DNA of 64,000 nucleotides from positions 25,626 to 89,625 of the forward strand of contig JANPWX010000130.1 of NCBI GenBank assembly GCA_024734555.1, in the 5' to 3' direction. Every line of letters starts with the position of its first letter. The stretch's first letter is position 1. The stretch is from Trochalopteron elliotii (taxonomy: Eukaryota > Chordata > Aves > Passeriformes > Leiothrichidae). The notes beneath the pieces are model-generated. The model did not search any database. It worked only from the letters and a program-made list of their open reading frames with translations, and was not told the origin of the DNA. Below are positions 38,387 to 51,100 of the stretch, one piece after another. Made by a program: the position numbers and the translations under genes.

Positions 38387-38502
38387 ATCACAGAATAGGC
38401 TGAGTTGGAAGGGACCCATCAGGATTGAGTCCAACCCCTGGCCCTGCACAGGACACCCCAAGAATTGCACCATGTGCCTGAAGGAATCATCCAAACACTT
38501 TT
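38387..38502 (-). mobile_element. CR1 LINE 3' fragment
   Basis: It begins with the reverse complement of a CR1 tail (ATCACAGAATAGGCTGAGTT, GGAAGGGACCCATCAGGATT) and continues through GTCCAACCCCTGGCCCTGCA and ACACCCCAAGAATTGCACCA to CCAAACACTT. Minus orientation, about 115 bp. It belongs to a different CR1 subfamily type from the copies at 13955 and 47424, judging by the GGCCCTGCACAGGACACCCC block. Confidence 0.9.
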
Positions 38503-39780
38503 TTATTCTCCTTTTGTCAGAATAGATTGTAATGGCTTCATTTAACAGAGGATTGCAGCATTTTTTAAAAATTAGCAATATGAATATAAGGAATTGAATG
38601 TTAAGCTCCTGACTTGGTTTTTTTTTTTTTTTTGTGTAAGGTTACACTAGGTAGGATGCTTTTCTACAAGTCTCTCAGTTTGGCCTGGGGTTTTTTCACA
38701 GCACCAGGGTGGCAGGAAATGCTGGTGATGGATTGAGGTAGCAAGAAGGTAGGTTGGAGCAGGACCCAGGCAAAACAGAAATCCAGGGAAACTGCTCCAT
38801 CAAGTGTTGAAAGGTAAAACTGGCACTGCAGGACGCTAAAAATACAGGTGTGCCTTGGGCCAGAAGCAAGGTGATCTGCTCATGTCCAGTACACATCAAA
38901 CGTGCAAAATCCCCACTGATCTTCACAGGGCCAGATTCCACTCTGAGCTGAACAACATATTATGGGATGGCCTTCATTAAAATTTGGTATTTACTCCCTT
39001 AAAAATATCCACTGCAGTGGCCAGTAAAAAGCTGATCTTTTCTTTCTTCCCCAACAATTTTAGTAAAAGCAAATGTTTCACATCTATGCACATTAAATGC
39101 ATGCTTCAAAAGTAAAGCTTTACTTACCTTCCTTTGAAAGGGAACAATAATTGTTGAAAGATTTGTAGGGAAAGAAAATGAAGCATTTGTTTTATCTTGA
39201 TTTTTAAGTCTGTTAAATTATTCTGTTAAATGTTGACAGATATAAAGGCTGATCTACCTGTACAAATGTCACTGAAATAATTTTTAGACTTAGATATTCA
39301 GGCTTTCTTGCTTTCACAATGGAAATTTGAACCCTTCTGATCTGAACCTGTATTTTACTTATTCATTTAGGATATCTGCACTGCACACTGCTTAGAGAAA
39401 GTTTACCATCTACATGGTAAGCTTACCATCTACAAGTAGACCTTGATTTTTATGCTATTTTTATCCCAGAATGAGTCTGCTCTTACACAGCCATTTGAAT
39501 CAAGTGAGGTAAATTTTACTTAAAGTTTTCGACTTTCAGGGCTTTCTGTGGAGAAACTACACTGAAATTTTATTTAAACTTCATAAGAGAATAACAAATT
39601 TATTAAAATCTTAGTTGGAAAATCCAGCTAGGAAATGAATGGGATTAATGTAGTATAACCTGATTTTCAAGCAAATGCAGTGCTATGAAGAATTGAATTT
39701 TTTGTAAAAAGAGGTAAGAGCTTTTAAATGTCAGCTCTTCAAAGTGTCATTGCTGTTTAGATTTAAAAGCCTTCTGATAG

Positions 39781-39870
39781 GTTGTTTTTTGTTTGGGTTT
39801 GTGTTTTTTTGTTGTTGTTTTGGGTGGTGGGGTTTTTTTGGTGGGTTTTTTTTTGGTTTGGTTTTTTTTG
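39781..39870. repeat. T/G-rich low-complexity tract
   Basis: A tract of T-runs with GTTG, GGGTGG and GGTTTGG interruptions. Confidence 0.8.
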
Positions 39871-40008
39871 AGTGACAGAAAATTCTTTCCTCTACTATTT
39901 TTGCTTAAAGCCATTGAGCTTTTGCCTATTTCTGCCTCTTCCCCAGGGGCTGTCCCAGGATTTGTTTTATCTCATCCTGACTGGTACCTTCAGGAACCCC
40001 AAAACTTT

Positions 40009-40105
40009 GTAGAGTCATGGAGTCATTTAGATTGAAAAAGCCCTTAAAGATCATAGAACCCAGCCATAACTGTTCTGATGTATTGTCTCCATCCCCAAAT
40101 GCTGA
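40009..40105 (-). mobile_element. CR1 LINE remnant, short and diverged
   Basis: AGAGTCATGGAGTCATTTAG followed by attgaaaaagcccttaaagatcat resembles the reverse complement of a CR1 tail (consensus-like tagaatcatttaggttgga). The match fades after about 70-95 bp. Confidence 0.65.
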
Positions 40106-41513
40106 ATGAGGCTGGGGGACTGTACAAAAGCTAAAAATTTCCTTGAAAGCCTCAGAAACAGGTGTGCCTAATATTCACAAGCAGGTACAACTCAGGGTGT
40201 GCTCCCTCCTCACTCCTGCACCATGTTAGCAAATAACTATCAATAATATATTCTATAAATAATAGATTTTTTAAAAAAATATTGTCAAATCCCACCTTTT
40301 TTGTAAATGCAAGTTAAAACCACATTATGAGAGCAACCCAAGATGAGCAGCACTGAGTTTCTGTACCTGTTAAAAAAAATGTACATGTTTACCAGCACCT
40401 AAAGGCTTCCCTGAATTTTGAGATGATGAGAGAATTAGTTTATAGAGAAATAAATAATTTCAACCCTAACTTGTTTCAGAAAAGGTGTGGAGGGGGAGTT
40501 ACCAGCTTAGTACCTATTGCCTTCAGTGGGGTGCAGAAAATGTACATTGGATGGCTTCAGGTGCCTCCCTGAATTGTTTGTGTTTGTCTTGAATTTGTCA
40601 GCATGACTGGAAACCAGCCTGAAGGGGAGAGTGGTAATTGCTGGGAGACCTTTCAGCAGAGAGTAAAGAAAAGGATGGTGAGTCAGTGCAGAGTGATACT
40701 GTTTTTCAGCTAAAATCCCAAAAACCCCCTCCACTACTATGCAGAGTAACAGGTGTAACCAACCACAAGCTTTCCTAGCTCCCTCCCCCAGCCCAAGCTA
40801 ATTTAGGTTTCTAAGCCTATGGAATGAGTACAACATGATGGAGCCAAAATTTATGAAAAAATATCCATGTTAATATAGGCTGTAAAATAAATGCTAACCA
40901 AAGCTGAAGTAAAACAGCTTTTATTCACATGAAAAAATAAACCTGTTAGCTCTGATAATCAATTAAAATATTATAGAATCAAGCAATCACAGATGTAGAA
41001 GCTTATCCTCCTTAAAGTCATTATAAATCACATCCTTTCCTAAATCTCTCCATTCCCTTTTATTGCTTACATTATAATCCCTGTCCGGGTATCATTTTCA
41101 TTGCTAAACACACTGTTTGCCAGTCAGTTTATTAAGGTTTGTCTTGATAGTGCCAAAACAAATGCTCCTTTTCAAAGATAAAAGGAAGGCTAATATTAAA
41201 ACAATAATTTCACCTCTTTGCTGGCAGAGCTTACTTATTGAAGAAATTGGCACATGAAATCTCTGAGGTGACAGGGAATTAGTGTGTCAATAGGAGCCTG
41301 CTTTGAAGTTGACCCACACTGTTCTTGCTGGTGTTGGGTATACCCTGTCTCTTGCAATAGGGTTTGGGGAAAGAGAACTGTTTGGGGTGGGAAGCAGCTA
41401 ACAATGAAAGTGTTCTTCACTGGTTTTAATTAATTAAAAACTTTAGTGATAAAAAGGAGAAAGCACATAGGAGACAAAAAATAAAAGCAGAAAAATTATA
41501 GACTTGAGCCTGT

Positions 41514-41770
41514 AATGACAGGACAAAGCGTAATGACTTCAACTGAAAGAGACCAGGTTTAGATTAGATATTAGAAAGAAATTCCTTACTGTGAGAGTGG
41601 TGAGGTAGAGGCTGCCCAGACAAGCTGTGGGTGCTCCATCCCTGGAAGTGCTCAGGGTCAGACTGGATGACACTCTGAGCAACCTGGTCTAGTGGAAGTT
41701 GTCTCTTCCCACAGCAGGGCTTGGGAGCTACATGATCTTTAAGGTCCCTTCCAAACCAGGCCATGACTGA
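41514..41770 (+). mobile_element. CR1 LINE 3' fragment
   Basis: It follows the same consensus as the 13955 copy: GACAGGACAAAGCGTAATGA, TTAGATTAGATATTAGAAAG, CTGTGGGTGCTCCATCCCTG, CTGAGCAACCTGGTCTAGTG, AAGGTCCCTTCCAAACCAGG. It stops just before the expected ATTCTGTG tail. + orientation. Confidence 0.92.
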
Positions 41771-42427
41771 CAAGAACAGCAAAGAGGCATTAAAGGGCCT
41801 GGAGCAGTTAAAGGAAATGTATAACTCTTGGTTTGTACAGGAGGGGTTTGGTGACATCAGGCTTACAGCAGTGATGTCAGTAAAGTGCTCTGAGTAGTGA
41901 GAGGGCAGTAGGGTTGAAGAGCATTACTTGGCATAGTGAGGAGTGCTCTAAAATACTACCACGGAAGCAAACACTTGCATTGCCCCCAGAACTGCTGTCA
42001 GTTCAATTGAAACCTGGGGGAAGCGTGAGCCTAACAGCTTAACAACTCTCCTGATTTGTATGCAAAAACTACTGTGAGCAAGAAGCAGAGCTCCTAAAAA
42101 CATGACTTAAACCCAAGCCTGAGAACAGATGAGGTGTAAATGAAATGTGTTCTGCTTTTCTGTGGTTTAGCTGGTGGCAGACAAACCCAGAGCCAAGGAA
42201 AGCTGACAAGCCACACCAGGGCTCAGAGGTCTGAGCACTGGGAGACAGAAGCTGCTGGTAAGTGGGGAGGCTTTTAAACCCTGAGCACTCGATACCATTT
42301 CAGCTTGAAATGCTCAAATTTCATGAGAGCTTGATGAAATAAAATCTAACTAACACATGATCCAAGTAATGTACTTTATGTCTACAATATATGTATATGA
42401 AGGAACTTGAGGTAATGCATGAAGTGG

Positions 42428-42663
42428 TCAGGGAATGTTCAGGGTGGATATCAGGAAAAGATTCTTCACCCAGAGGGTGGTTGGGCACTGGAACAGGCTC
42501 CCCAGGCCAGTGGTCACAGCACCAGCCTGACAGAGTTCAAAAAGCATTTGTAAAATGTTCTGGGACACACAGTGGGATTTTCAGGGTGTCCTGACCAGGG
42601 CCAAGAGTTGGACTTGATGATTCTGGTGGGTCCCTTCCAACTCACCAGAATCTATGTTTCTAT
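42428..42663 (+). mobile_element. CR1 LINE 3' fragment
   Basis: It contains GGATATCAGGAAAAGATTCT, GGGCACTGGAACAGGCTCCC, CTGACAGAGTTCAAAAAGCA, GGGTGTCCTGACCAGGGCCA, GAGTTGGACTTGATGATTCT and a short tail CAGAATCTATGTTTCTAT. + orientation; same subfamily type as the minus-strand copy at 38387. Confidence 0.92.
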
Positions 42664-43449
42664 AAATCTGATTGCAACAAGAACAAGACATACATTGTTC
42701 CCTTTTTGCAAGGATAAGACTATTTCAAATTAACAGAAATGGCTCCATGGCAAACAGTGGATAGATCACTATGGCTGGACATGGATGGGCATCAGAAAAA
42801 GTGGTAGTCTCATTTCTAGTTGACCAAAACATTAGGAATAACAGTGCTGGAGATAAAGAAATAGGTCAAGATGAGGAAGCATGGGGGAAACATTTAAAGG
42901 AAAAGGAAAATATCTCTCAGATCAGAGCAGTCAAGTGTCTTCCTATGGAGTTGCATTATGCTTCATATTAAATGGGAAACTGTATATTGTTTGATGTCCC
43001 CAACTTCCTTTAAAGTTGAAGCCAGAGAAATGATTGATGGTTCAAGTGTTTGCCCCTGGAATTGTAAAGGTGGCCTCAGTAATATTTTGTCAATAGATAG
43101 AAACTGGTATTACATTTCCATCACAGGCTGGTAATCTGGACATGGAGAGATGGATCTCCATAGCTCCCAAGAGGTTTCCAGTAGATCAGAGAAAGGAAAG
43201 TGTTAAAAGTGGAGTGAAAAGGTTGGGCTTAGTGTTTGTATTAATGTAACTGTACTAATTTTGGTGTCATTCTTTCATATTTTTCTCTTAAGGATAAGAT
43301 GTCTGTTGGGGTTTATCGCTGGGAAATTACCAACTTAGCTGAGGGGAAAAACATCTTTAATTTAGAAATATCTTTTTTTTCTTGTGATGGAAAATGAAAT
43401 GTCAGAGTTATCATCAGATTTGAAAGCCTGTGTTTGCAGTATGGAACTT

Positions 43450-43681
43450 GGAGAAGAATGCATGATCCTGACAATGAGGAGGAATTTCTTCAGGAGTTGT
43501 CTGGCACTGGAATGGGCTCTCCAGGCAGGTGGTGGAATCACCATCCCTGGAGGTGTTCAGTGCCACTGGATGTGGCATTTAGTGCCATGGTCTAGTTGAC
43601 AAGGTAGTGATGAGTCAAAGGTTGGACTTGATGACCTCAGGGGTGTTTTCCAACCTAAATGGTTCTGTGATTCTGTGATCC
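43450..43681 (+). mobile_element. CR1 LINE 3' fragment with intact tail
   Basis: ATGAGGAGGAATTTCTTCAG, GCACTGGAATGGGCTCTCCA, CACCATCCCTGGAGGTGTTC, GGTTGGACTTGATGACCTCA and the tail GGTTCTGTGATTCTGTGATC are all CR1 landmarks. + orientation with two copies of the tail octamer. Confidence 0.93.
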
Positions 43682-45508
43682 CTGGGACACTCATCCCAGT
43701 ATCCCTAGGCTTTCTTCTGCTTTGTAAAAGTCACACAGAAGTGATGGGACATTCTAAACTCAGTGTAGAGGTAGAAGGATGAGATTTCACGTTTTTTTGA
43801 GTCTTCATCACATTGGTTACATAAAAAATTCTATTTTTTAAAGAAATATGACTGGCTGAAAGAATATCTTTGATTGCTCATTGGTGTGGTGTTATATTTT
43901 GTGACTACTAATGATTTGTAAGGCAAGACCAGAGTATCCCTGAGATACTGGAAGGGTGTTTCTGGCAGTCCTCTTAATGAAACCCTGTTTTTATTAAATT
44001 CCTGGTCTCTGAATGTAACAAATTCCTGTGTCAAAGTTGATGGGACTCCAACATCTCCTAACTACAGCCCTGCCTCAAGATAGAAAGTGAGCTATAAATT
44101 CTCAGCTTCTTCAGGACTAGGATGAATTGGCTGTGAAGTTTCATTTGAAAAGATATTTTAAGTTACTTCATTTTTAGTCACAATTTTTCCTGCCTACATG
44201 AAGACTCAAGCATCTTGGTGTCCCATTCATTTAACAGAGATATTGGATATTCAGTGATACTGAAATCTGCTCCCAAGCTGCTTTAAGTGAGTAATTTCAA
44301 ACTCACAATGCAATAAATCTTTCCTAGAACATATATAGACCACTATAAAGAGGTCAGTGAGCTACCAGTTCTCATCTTGAAAATACTAACAATGAACTTG
44401 TTTTGTTGAATTTCTGGAGGAAATAGAAATTCAATTCTTAACATTCTCTTGACCTGAAAAGTGTTACGTTTTCTGCTTTTAAATACATCACTCTGCAGAG
44501 GGAAGGATATCTGAGTTGATAACTCAGTTAGAGATGTTCATGGCAGAGAAAAGTTGGTCTAGCGATGAGCTCCATGTGCTCAACACTGAAAATGCTGCTC
44601 TGACCTTTTCCTGGCATACACACTCTGGACAGAAAGATATTTTGACATTTTTAATGTGATATGAAAGGGTATGGATATCCTCTTGTGAAATACAATGAAC
44701 TTATATGTTTTATGTCACTCTGCTTTGAGACAGCTGGAGCTGAAAATGGGCTGTAACTATAAACACCATTAGTCCTTTTTTTTTTTTTTTTGTAATCTGT
44801 GTGGAGCACAGCCACCCCTTCTCCTGTACTTTTAGACCCATAAGGATGACAATTTACCTGCCCCACCTGCAGGAGCATTGAAAGGTATGCTCAGGTAAAC
44901 TGAGACACTGGTGGCTGGGCTTTTGTTGTGCTGATATTTCTTGGCTGTGCAAAGAAAATGAGTGTTAATTACTGCTCATGCCCTGAGATTTTTATGAAAA
45001 GGTTATATGAGATCCTTCAGGTTGTGGGAGGGATGATGACCAGTATGGGGAGGGGTCCAAGGTGGACATGTGCAGTGTGGTGGAGCACTTTCCTGGGCTT
45101 CCATCACAACAGCAGTGAAGGCTCTTGCCCTAACCTGGCCATCATCTGCAAAGCCAGCACTGAGGAACACCAGCACGGCCAGCAGGAGGGTCTGCAGCCC
45201 TTCCAGCAGGTTTTTGAGAGCTGCTGGGAGAACCAATGGCTGGTGGAGAGTGTTCAACACAAGCGCACTGTATCCAAATGAACCCGCCAGCACGGCAGCT
45301 ACTTAAAGCACTCCCCAAACTCCCCCAAAAGAAGGGGAGGGATCACCCAGAGGCAGCTTCTAAAAGCCTTTTGCAGTCATTAGTGCTGTCCCCTGTGCTG
45401 CAAGTTGCCTGCAGTGAGCATGTCCACATCTGCAATGTGCTCACATTTCAAAGGCAGTGCTTCTAACCAGCTGCATCTCAAGAAATCAAGCAATTTTTTA
45501 ATTTTTTT

Positions 45509-45545
45509 GTTCTTTCTTTCTTTCTTTTTTTTTTTTTTTTTTTTT
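45509..45545. repeat. Polypyrimidine (TTTC)n and T21 run
   Basis: Several TTTC units followed by 21 consecutive T. On the minus strand this is an A-tail-like run. Confidence 0.9.
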
Positions 45546-46841
45546 GAAGATACCATGCCAAGTCTTTTGAAATGAAAGCTGGGGCAGGCCTAGTGGAGAT
45601 TAATGTAGGAAAAATGCTGCTGGCTTGATGAGCCACAGATGTCTGTGAGATTTGTGGACGTTGCTGACAGCTCGTGATGGTTTGCAGCTTGCGAGGTCCC
45701 CTGGCTGCAGGACCAGTGTGCTGAATCCATGGCTGGAGGTGCAGGGCAGGGTTTGGCCCAGTGCTTGGTGAAGGGTTTGAGAAGACCTGGAAGAAAAACT
45801 GGTCTAGATCCACTGTGTCATTGCAGAGTTGTCTTAAGTGCTGCAGCTATTTATGCAAAAATATGGCCTTTTATTTTTTAATAATGTCAGTATTGGCAGC
45901 TGTTTTTATAATACTGTAATCAGGAGATGTGAGTTGGTGAAACTCTGTGAAAGCATAATATGGTGATGGAAACTCAGGTTATTGCACCAACCTTGGAAAA
46001 CTGAAAAGGTGACTTATGTTGGTGGAATCATTCCTAGTGGGTGGACAGGAGCTGGGCTTCTGTTAACTCTGCATACTTAATTAAAACTGTAGCTTTTTTC
46101 GGGCAATACTTTCATTGTGTCTTGTTAAGTGGTACCAGTAACACCAAGGAATTGACAGAAAATTGTTTCTTGCTCTTTTTAAACTCAAGATTGTCCTGTC
46201 ATCAAACACTGTCACAGGAGCAGTGCAGTGTTACAGAAGGTCCCTCTGTTAGGAAATGGGTTGGTCTGGGTGCTTTGTTTTAAGACAGTTACAGATGATT
46301 GCATCTCTAAAAATACAACAAATTTAATAATTTCTTGACATTGAGCACACATATAGACTGCATCATTTATGAGATGCTGCCAGTTAGACTATTTGTGGAT
46401 CAAACTCTTGTTTTTATGTTTCATCAAGGCCAAATACTTCACTGACTTGTGGGCACACATGGAGTTATCCCTCACATGCTGTCAGTGTCTCCTCATGCAG
46501 AAATCCCCTGGGAGTCTCATTCTCTGCTCAGATTAAGGTTCTTCTGAAGCTGCATTCTTGCATGCCCTGATATTGTATGCTCAGGTTTATTTTAGGCAGA
46601 AAATTAAATTAAATCAGTTGTTAGTTTTAATGTTGAAGTGCTGCTTTTTCATCAGCTTAAAATACCTTTGTGGGCCCTGATGTTTATATGCAACTTGTTG
46701 GTACCAATACTTTCCATGTCTGGATAAAAGAAATTAGTACAATCTTTGTCCAAAAAGTTTTGAGGAGATGCAGAAAATTGCTTTGCCAAAATCTTAAAAA
46801 AAGATCATTAACAAAAGATAATTTGAACCAAAATAGCCTTT

Positions 46842-46985
46842 GGGGTTTTTTTTTTGTGTGTGTTTTTTTTGGTTTTGGTTTGGGAGTTTGAGGAGGTGTT
46901 TTGCTTTTTGGGTTGTTTTTTTGTGAGGGTTTTTTTTTGCTGTTGGTTGATTGGTTGGTTGGTTTGTTTGTTTTAGGGGGTTTTC
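46842..46985. repeat. T/G-rich low-complexity tract with GGTT repeats
   Basis: About 140 bp consisting almost only of T and G, including a TTGGTTGGTTGGTT segment near 46950-46963. Confidence 0.85.
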
Positions 46986-47423
46986 TTCCTCAGAACAAGA
47001 AGGTAGTTTTCTGTAAAGTTTTGATAAATGCTAGGCAAGGAAGTAAATCTCTAAATAGCGATTGAAATGCAAATTTATCTATATAATAGGAATCTATGCA
47101 TGTGCTTGTAAACAAATTAGCAAAGAACCTGGCCTCTCCTTGTCATCTTTGTAATGCTGTCTTTTTTTCCTGCTGACAGCCTCTGTTGCTCACCCAGGCT
47201 GGTACCTTTTGCCCTGTGTCTGATCAACACCTCTTGGTAGAATTCAGACACAGGGCATATATATTTGGCATATATATTTTTATTGGAGAACTTGAAGATT
47301 GGTAGCTCATATAAGCTGATTGAGGCAGCTAAGAAATCATTTCCCTAAATAATAGGAAAACTTTTATTCCAGGCACTCTCAATAGTTTTAGGGGAACAAT
47401 AGTTTTAGGGGAATTTGAGAGGA

Positions 47424-48180
47424 AAATCACAGAACAACTTGGGTTGGAAGGGACTTTAAAAATCATCTCATTCCACCCCCCCTGATCAGAAACACCTTCC
47501 ACTAGGCCAGGCTGCTCAAAGCCCTGTCCAGGCTGGCCTTGAACACTTCCAGGAATGGGGCATCCCCAACTTCTCTGGGCAACATCTTCCAGCATCTCAC
47601 CACCCTCACAGTAAAGAACTTTTTCTAATCTACTCTAAATCTGCCCTCTTTCAGTTTAAAACCATTCCCCCTTGTCTTGTCACTATTTCCCCATGTAAAA
47701 GCTGCTCTTGCTTTCTTCCATAACCTCCCTTTTAGTACTGGAAGGCCACAATGGGGTCTCCCTGGAGCTGCCTCTTCTCCAGGCTCTCAGTCCTGTTTCA
47801 TATTGGCAGTGCTCAAACTCTCTGATCACCTTGGTGGCTCTGCTCTAGACCAATCTAAGAGATCCACTTCTTTCTCCAGGTGGGGTTACATGAGGGCAGA
47901 GTAGGGGGGCAGAATCCCTTGAGAGATGGGGAAGCCTGACTGCCAGTGAAGACTGAGGCAAAGAACTCATTGAATACCTCAGCCTTCTCCATAGCTGCTG
48001 TCACCAGTTCTCTCTTCTCACACCCATCCTGCACACCCTTCTTGGCCTTTCCTTTCTGACCTAGGTACTTACAGAATCCCCTCTTTTTATTCCTCACATC
48101 CCTTGGCAAGTCCTATTCCATTTCTGCCTTAGCTTTTCTGATCTTGTACCTACACATCCAAATTAAGGCTTCTGTTACCC
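47424..48180 (-). mobile_element. CR1 LINE, 3' about 0.75 kb including a piece of ORF2
   Basis: This is the longest CR1 copy here, in minus orientation. From the left it shows the tail side (ATCACAGAACAACTTGGGTT, GGAAGGGACTTTAAAAATCA), the standard 3' non-coding blocks, and then at 47930-48110 a minus-strand coding remnant that reads EKAEVFNEFFASVFTG and NKKRGFCKYLGQKGKAK. These strings are typical of the region between endonuclease and reverse transcriptase of CR1 ORF2. The coding remnant joins the 3' end with the catalytic reverse-transcriptase region missing, so the copy is internally deleted and non-functional. Confidence 0.93.
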
Positions 48181-48183
48181 AGA

Positions 48184-51100
48184 ATATTTGAGTATTTGAG
48201 GAAGAAAATTGAAAATTCTTTCATTTCAGTTCCTCTATAAAATAAAAAGTTTCAAACGTTTTCTTTGGAGTAGGTGAACAGGATGGAGATTGGCTATGTT
48301 GTATAGCACATTATGTATAAAATGAGCTTGAGCCTCTAGATCTTTACAATATTCTGTGCTCACAGTTTGGAGTGGGATAGTAGAGGGGATAAAAAGTGCT
48401 ATACATCATGCTCATCTGGTATTTTTGCTTATGAACACAAAAAAGCCTGATATAGCACTAATAAATACCTGCTGTCCCCTACTGCCACCATGATATTAAC
48501 AAAGGGAACTCTGATATCTGCATTTGCCAAGGGAGAACAGAGACAGTGCTCAAGTGAGCCCCAGGGAATTATCTCTTGTCAGCTCCTCTGCTTGTGGCTT
48601 GTTAGTGCAAAGACATCTCCTGCTCTTGCTCATTTAGTGGCACTTGTGGGGCTCTTGGTTAAGCTCACACACCAAGTTACCATTTAAACCCCTGTATCCT
48701 TGGGTGGAATTTAGAACAGTATTCAGAACATTATTTTTCTTTGCCCAGGGGACTAAATGATTACTTTATCAGCTGGAGATTGCTGTGTGCCTCTGCAGGG
48801 AAATCCACCACCATAATAATGTAAATCCCCTGCCTCTTTATCAGTGTGTGCCTCTGCAGGGAAACCCACCACCATAATAATGTAAATTCAGCTCTAGGAA
48901 TTCTGCAATGCACAGTGGGGTAAAAATGACCCCCTCATCTCCAGGCAAGGTTTCTTTCAGGTAGCTCATCTGTTGTGCCAAGCCAACCTGCAGTGGGGAT
49001 GATTTCAGCAAAGTTCAAGACTTTATTGTGTGAGTCTGTAGGATAGGCACACTTTAATAAGGATCTAAAAACCAAGATTTCCCACAGACTGCTGTGCTAT
49101 AGCTGAACCATGACTTCTAAGTAGCTCTTAGGGCCTTGAATCTTATTTTCATGCTCTTAATGGTTATGTTATTTAAATCCATTATATTTGGGGGGAAAGG
49201 GTCTATAATCTGAAAATGTCTTAACACAGCAGCTATCTGAATAAAATTGCTTGTGAAAATTCCTTTGTGGGAATAAGAATATGAAAATCACCATATAAAA
49301 CTGGCAATGCTACATAAAAGCCCTGCAGGACTGGGTGGGGGGATGTATATATTTGGGGGTTGGTTTAGTTTTTTTAAGAATAAGGGAAAAGTCTAATTTA
49401 TGCCTGGATAATTAGTGGTGTTTTACCACTGAAATGTACACCACTTAGAGGAATAGTCACTGGCGCCTTTCACACCTGCACAGGGTATGAAATTCCAAAC
49501 AATTAAAACAATTAATGTTTCCTCCTGGAAAAAGTCTATTGTGCTTTAGCAAAAAGTGTATTGTGGGACTTGTAAAAAATGTGATAAAACAATGTGTGAT
49601 AAATGGAAAATGTGCTGTCAAAGACCTTGCCACATTTTTTCATTCCCAAAAGTAGCTATGGATAACTTTGTGAACTAGTGTCACTTGCCAAGATGAATTT
49701 ATTGCAGTATTCCTTGTGAAAGGCTTTTGCTTTCCAAGAATTGTGACAGGGAGCTGTTTGGGGTTTTCTGTTCTGCTAGAAACAAAAGTGTGCTGCCATT
49801 TGGTCTGTTGGTCAAGAACTGAAAACAAGTAGTAGGGGTTAAAAGTCATCTTAAAAGTGAACAACTTGTCTGTATTTCTACTTTTCTTCTATCTGAAAAG
49901 AACTCTAAAAGGGGGGATATCTCACAAGTTTTTATTAATTTATTTTAGTAATAAATATTAGTTCATTGTGTCCTGGCCTTGCTGTGTAGGTGTTGACTCT
50001 ATTTTTTCAAAGGGCAGGAAGACTGCAGTGGATCAATCACTTCGTTTTTACACTTTGTCCATTCTATGAATGTCATCAGACTTTAAGTCATCACACAGAA
50101 AAAATTTTGTATGTATCCTGAGAAAGCAAATACCTAAAAAGAAGACTCTTTTTTAGCTGATGGCTCCTAAATGCCATTAATAAGTGTTTGTGGCAGTGTA
50201 TTAAAATTATTTCTTTAGAAGAGAAATTTGACAGAAGTCATTTAACAGAAAGAGGGGGGAAAATGCATTGGACTTCCATTAGTTATTGTTTCATGGCCAT
50301 CTTTGTAGAGAAATGGTGAAAAAGCATTTAAGAAAATGAAAGCTGAAATCTTCTGCATCCCTGGTGCATAGCAGGAAAAGCCACTCCATGGGTGCTTGGT
50401 GCCATCCCTCTCCCAGTTCCCTATTTTTGGAAGGCTCTGTAGAAGGTCAGTGGGAAACACAACTCCTGGCTCCTAAGGCAAAAGCAGCCTGGATTATCAT
50501 CCATGTGAAACCAAAGACGGGGTGCTAGGAGAGAGCAAATAGTTACTCCTGTTAGTATTTCCTAGATGAATGCAAGCAGCTTAAATTTCAGTTGTTCTAA
50601 ATTAGCTGCTGAATTAAAAAAAAATATTTAGCTCTATTTTGTTTCCCCTTGGTCAGTCGTTCATTATTTCCATCTAATGCTTGAAACCTAATCACCATTG
50701 CTGAGAAAGTATTTCAGGAAACTATCTCGACAAAGCATTTTACTGTAAATATTAAGAGAGAAGCATTTTGTCAGTTTGACAAAAATAAACCATATATCAT
50801 ACATTCATAGTCATACACTTTGTTCACTTTTCATGTGTAACCACTGCATTTTTATTAGGAAGCCGTGAACACTAATACTGATAATTTGTGTTATATTAGA
50901 AATGGCAGTTGAGGGAAGAAATTGTTGGAAGCTCCAGCTCTCCAACAAGCATGTTTTCATGAGCACAGCAGCACCAGGGAAGGGTTTTGGTTGTCATGGC
51001 TGAGATTGTGGTGACCAGCACATCCCTCATTAGGAACTGTGGCTTTGTCCCTCTTGTGCCAACCAGTGGCTGTGACTTTCTTGAGGAAATCTCAGTACAT

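Larger units (their letters stand above)
38503..41510. other. Intergenic DNA, no gene recognised
   Basis: AT-rich sequence with a 17-base T-run near 38618, a T/G tract at 39781-39870 and one short CR1 remnant at 40009-40105. No exon or RNA gene was recognised. Confidence 0.6.
43682..47420. other. Intergenic DNA, no gene recognised
   Basis: The block 45040-45300 is GC-richer and has overlapping open frames on both strands; the minus-strand frame 45003-45293 includes a leucine-rich hydrophobic stretch (LLEGLQTLLLAVLVFLSAGF), but I cannot assign it. A T-run (45525-45545) lies left of another minus-strand open frame (45478-45813), a layout compatible with, though not proof of, a retrocopy on the minus strand. 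Confidence 0.5.
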
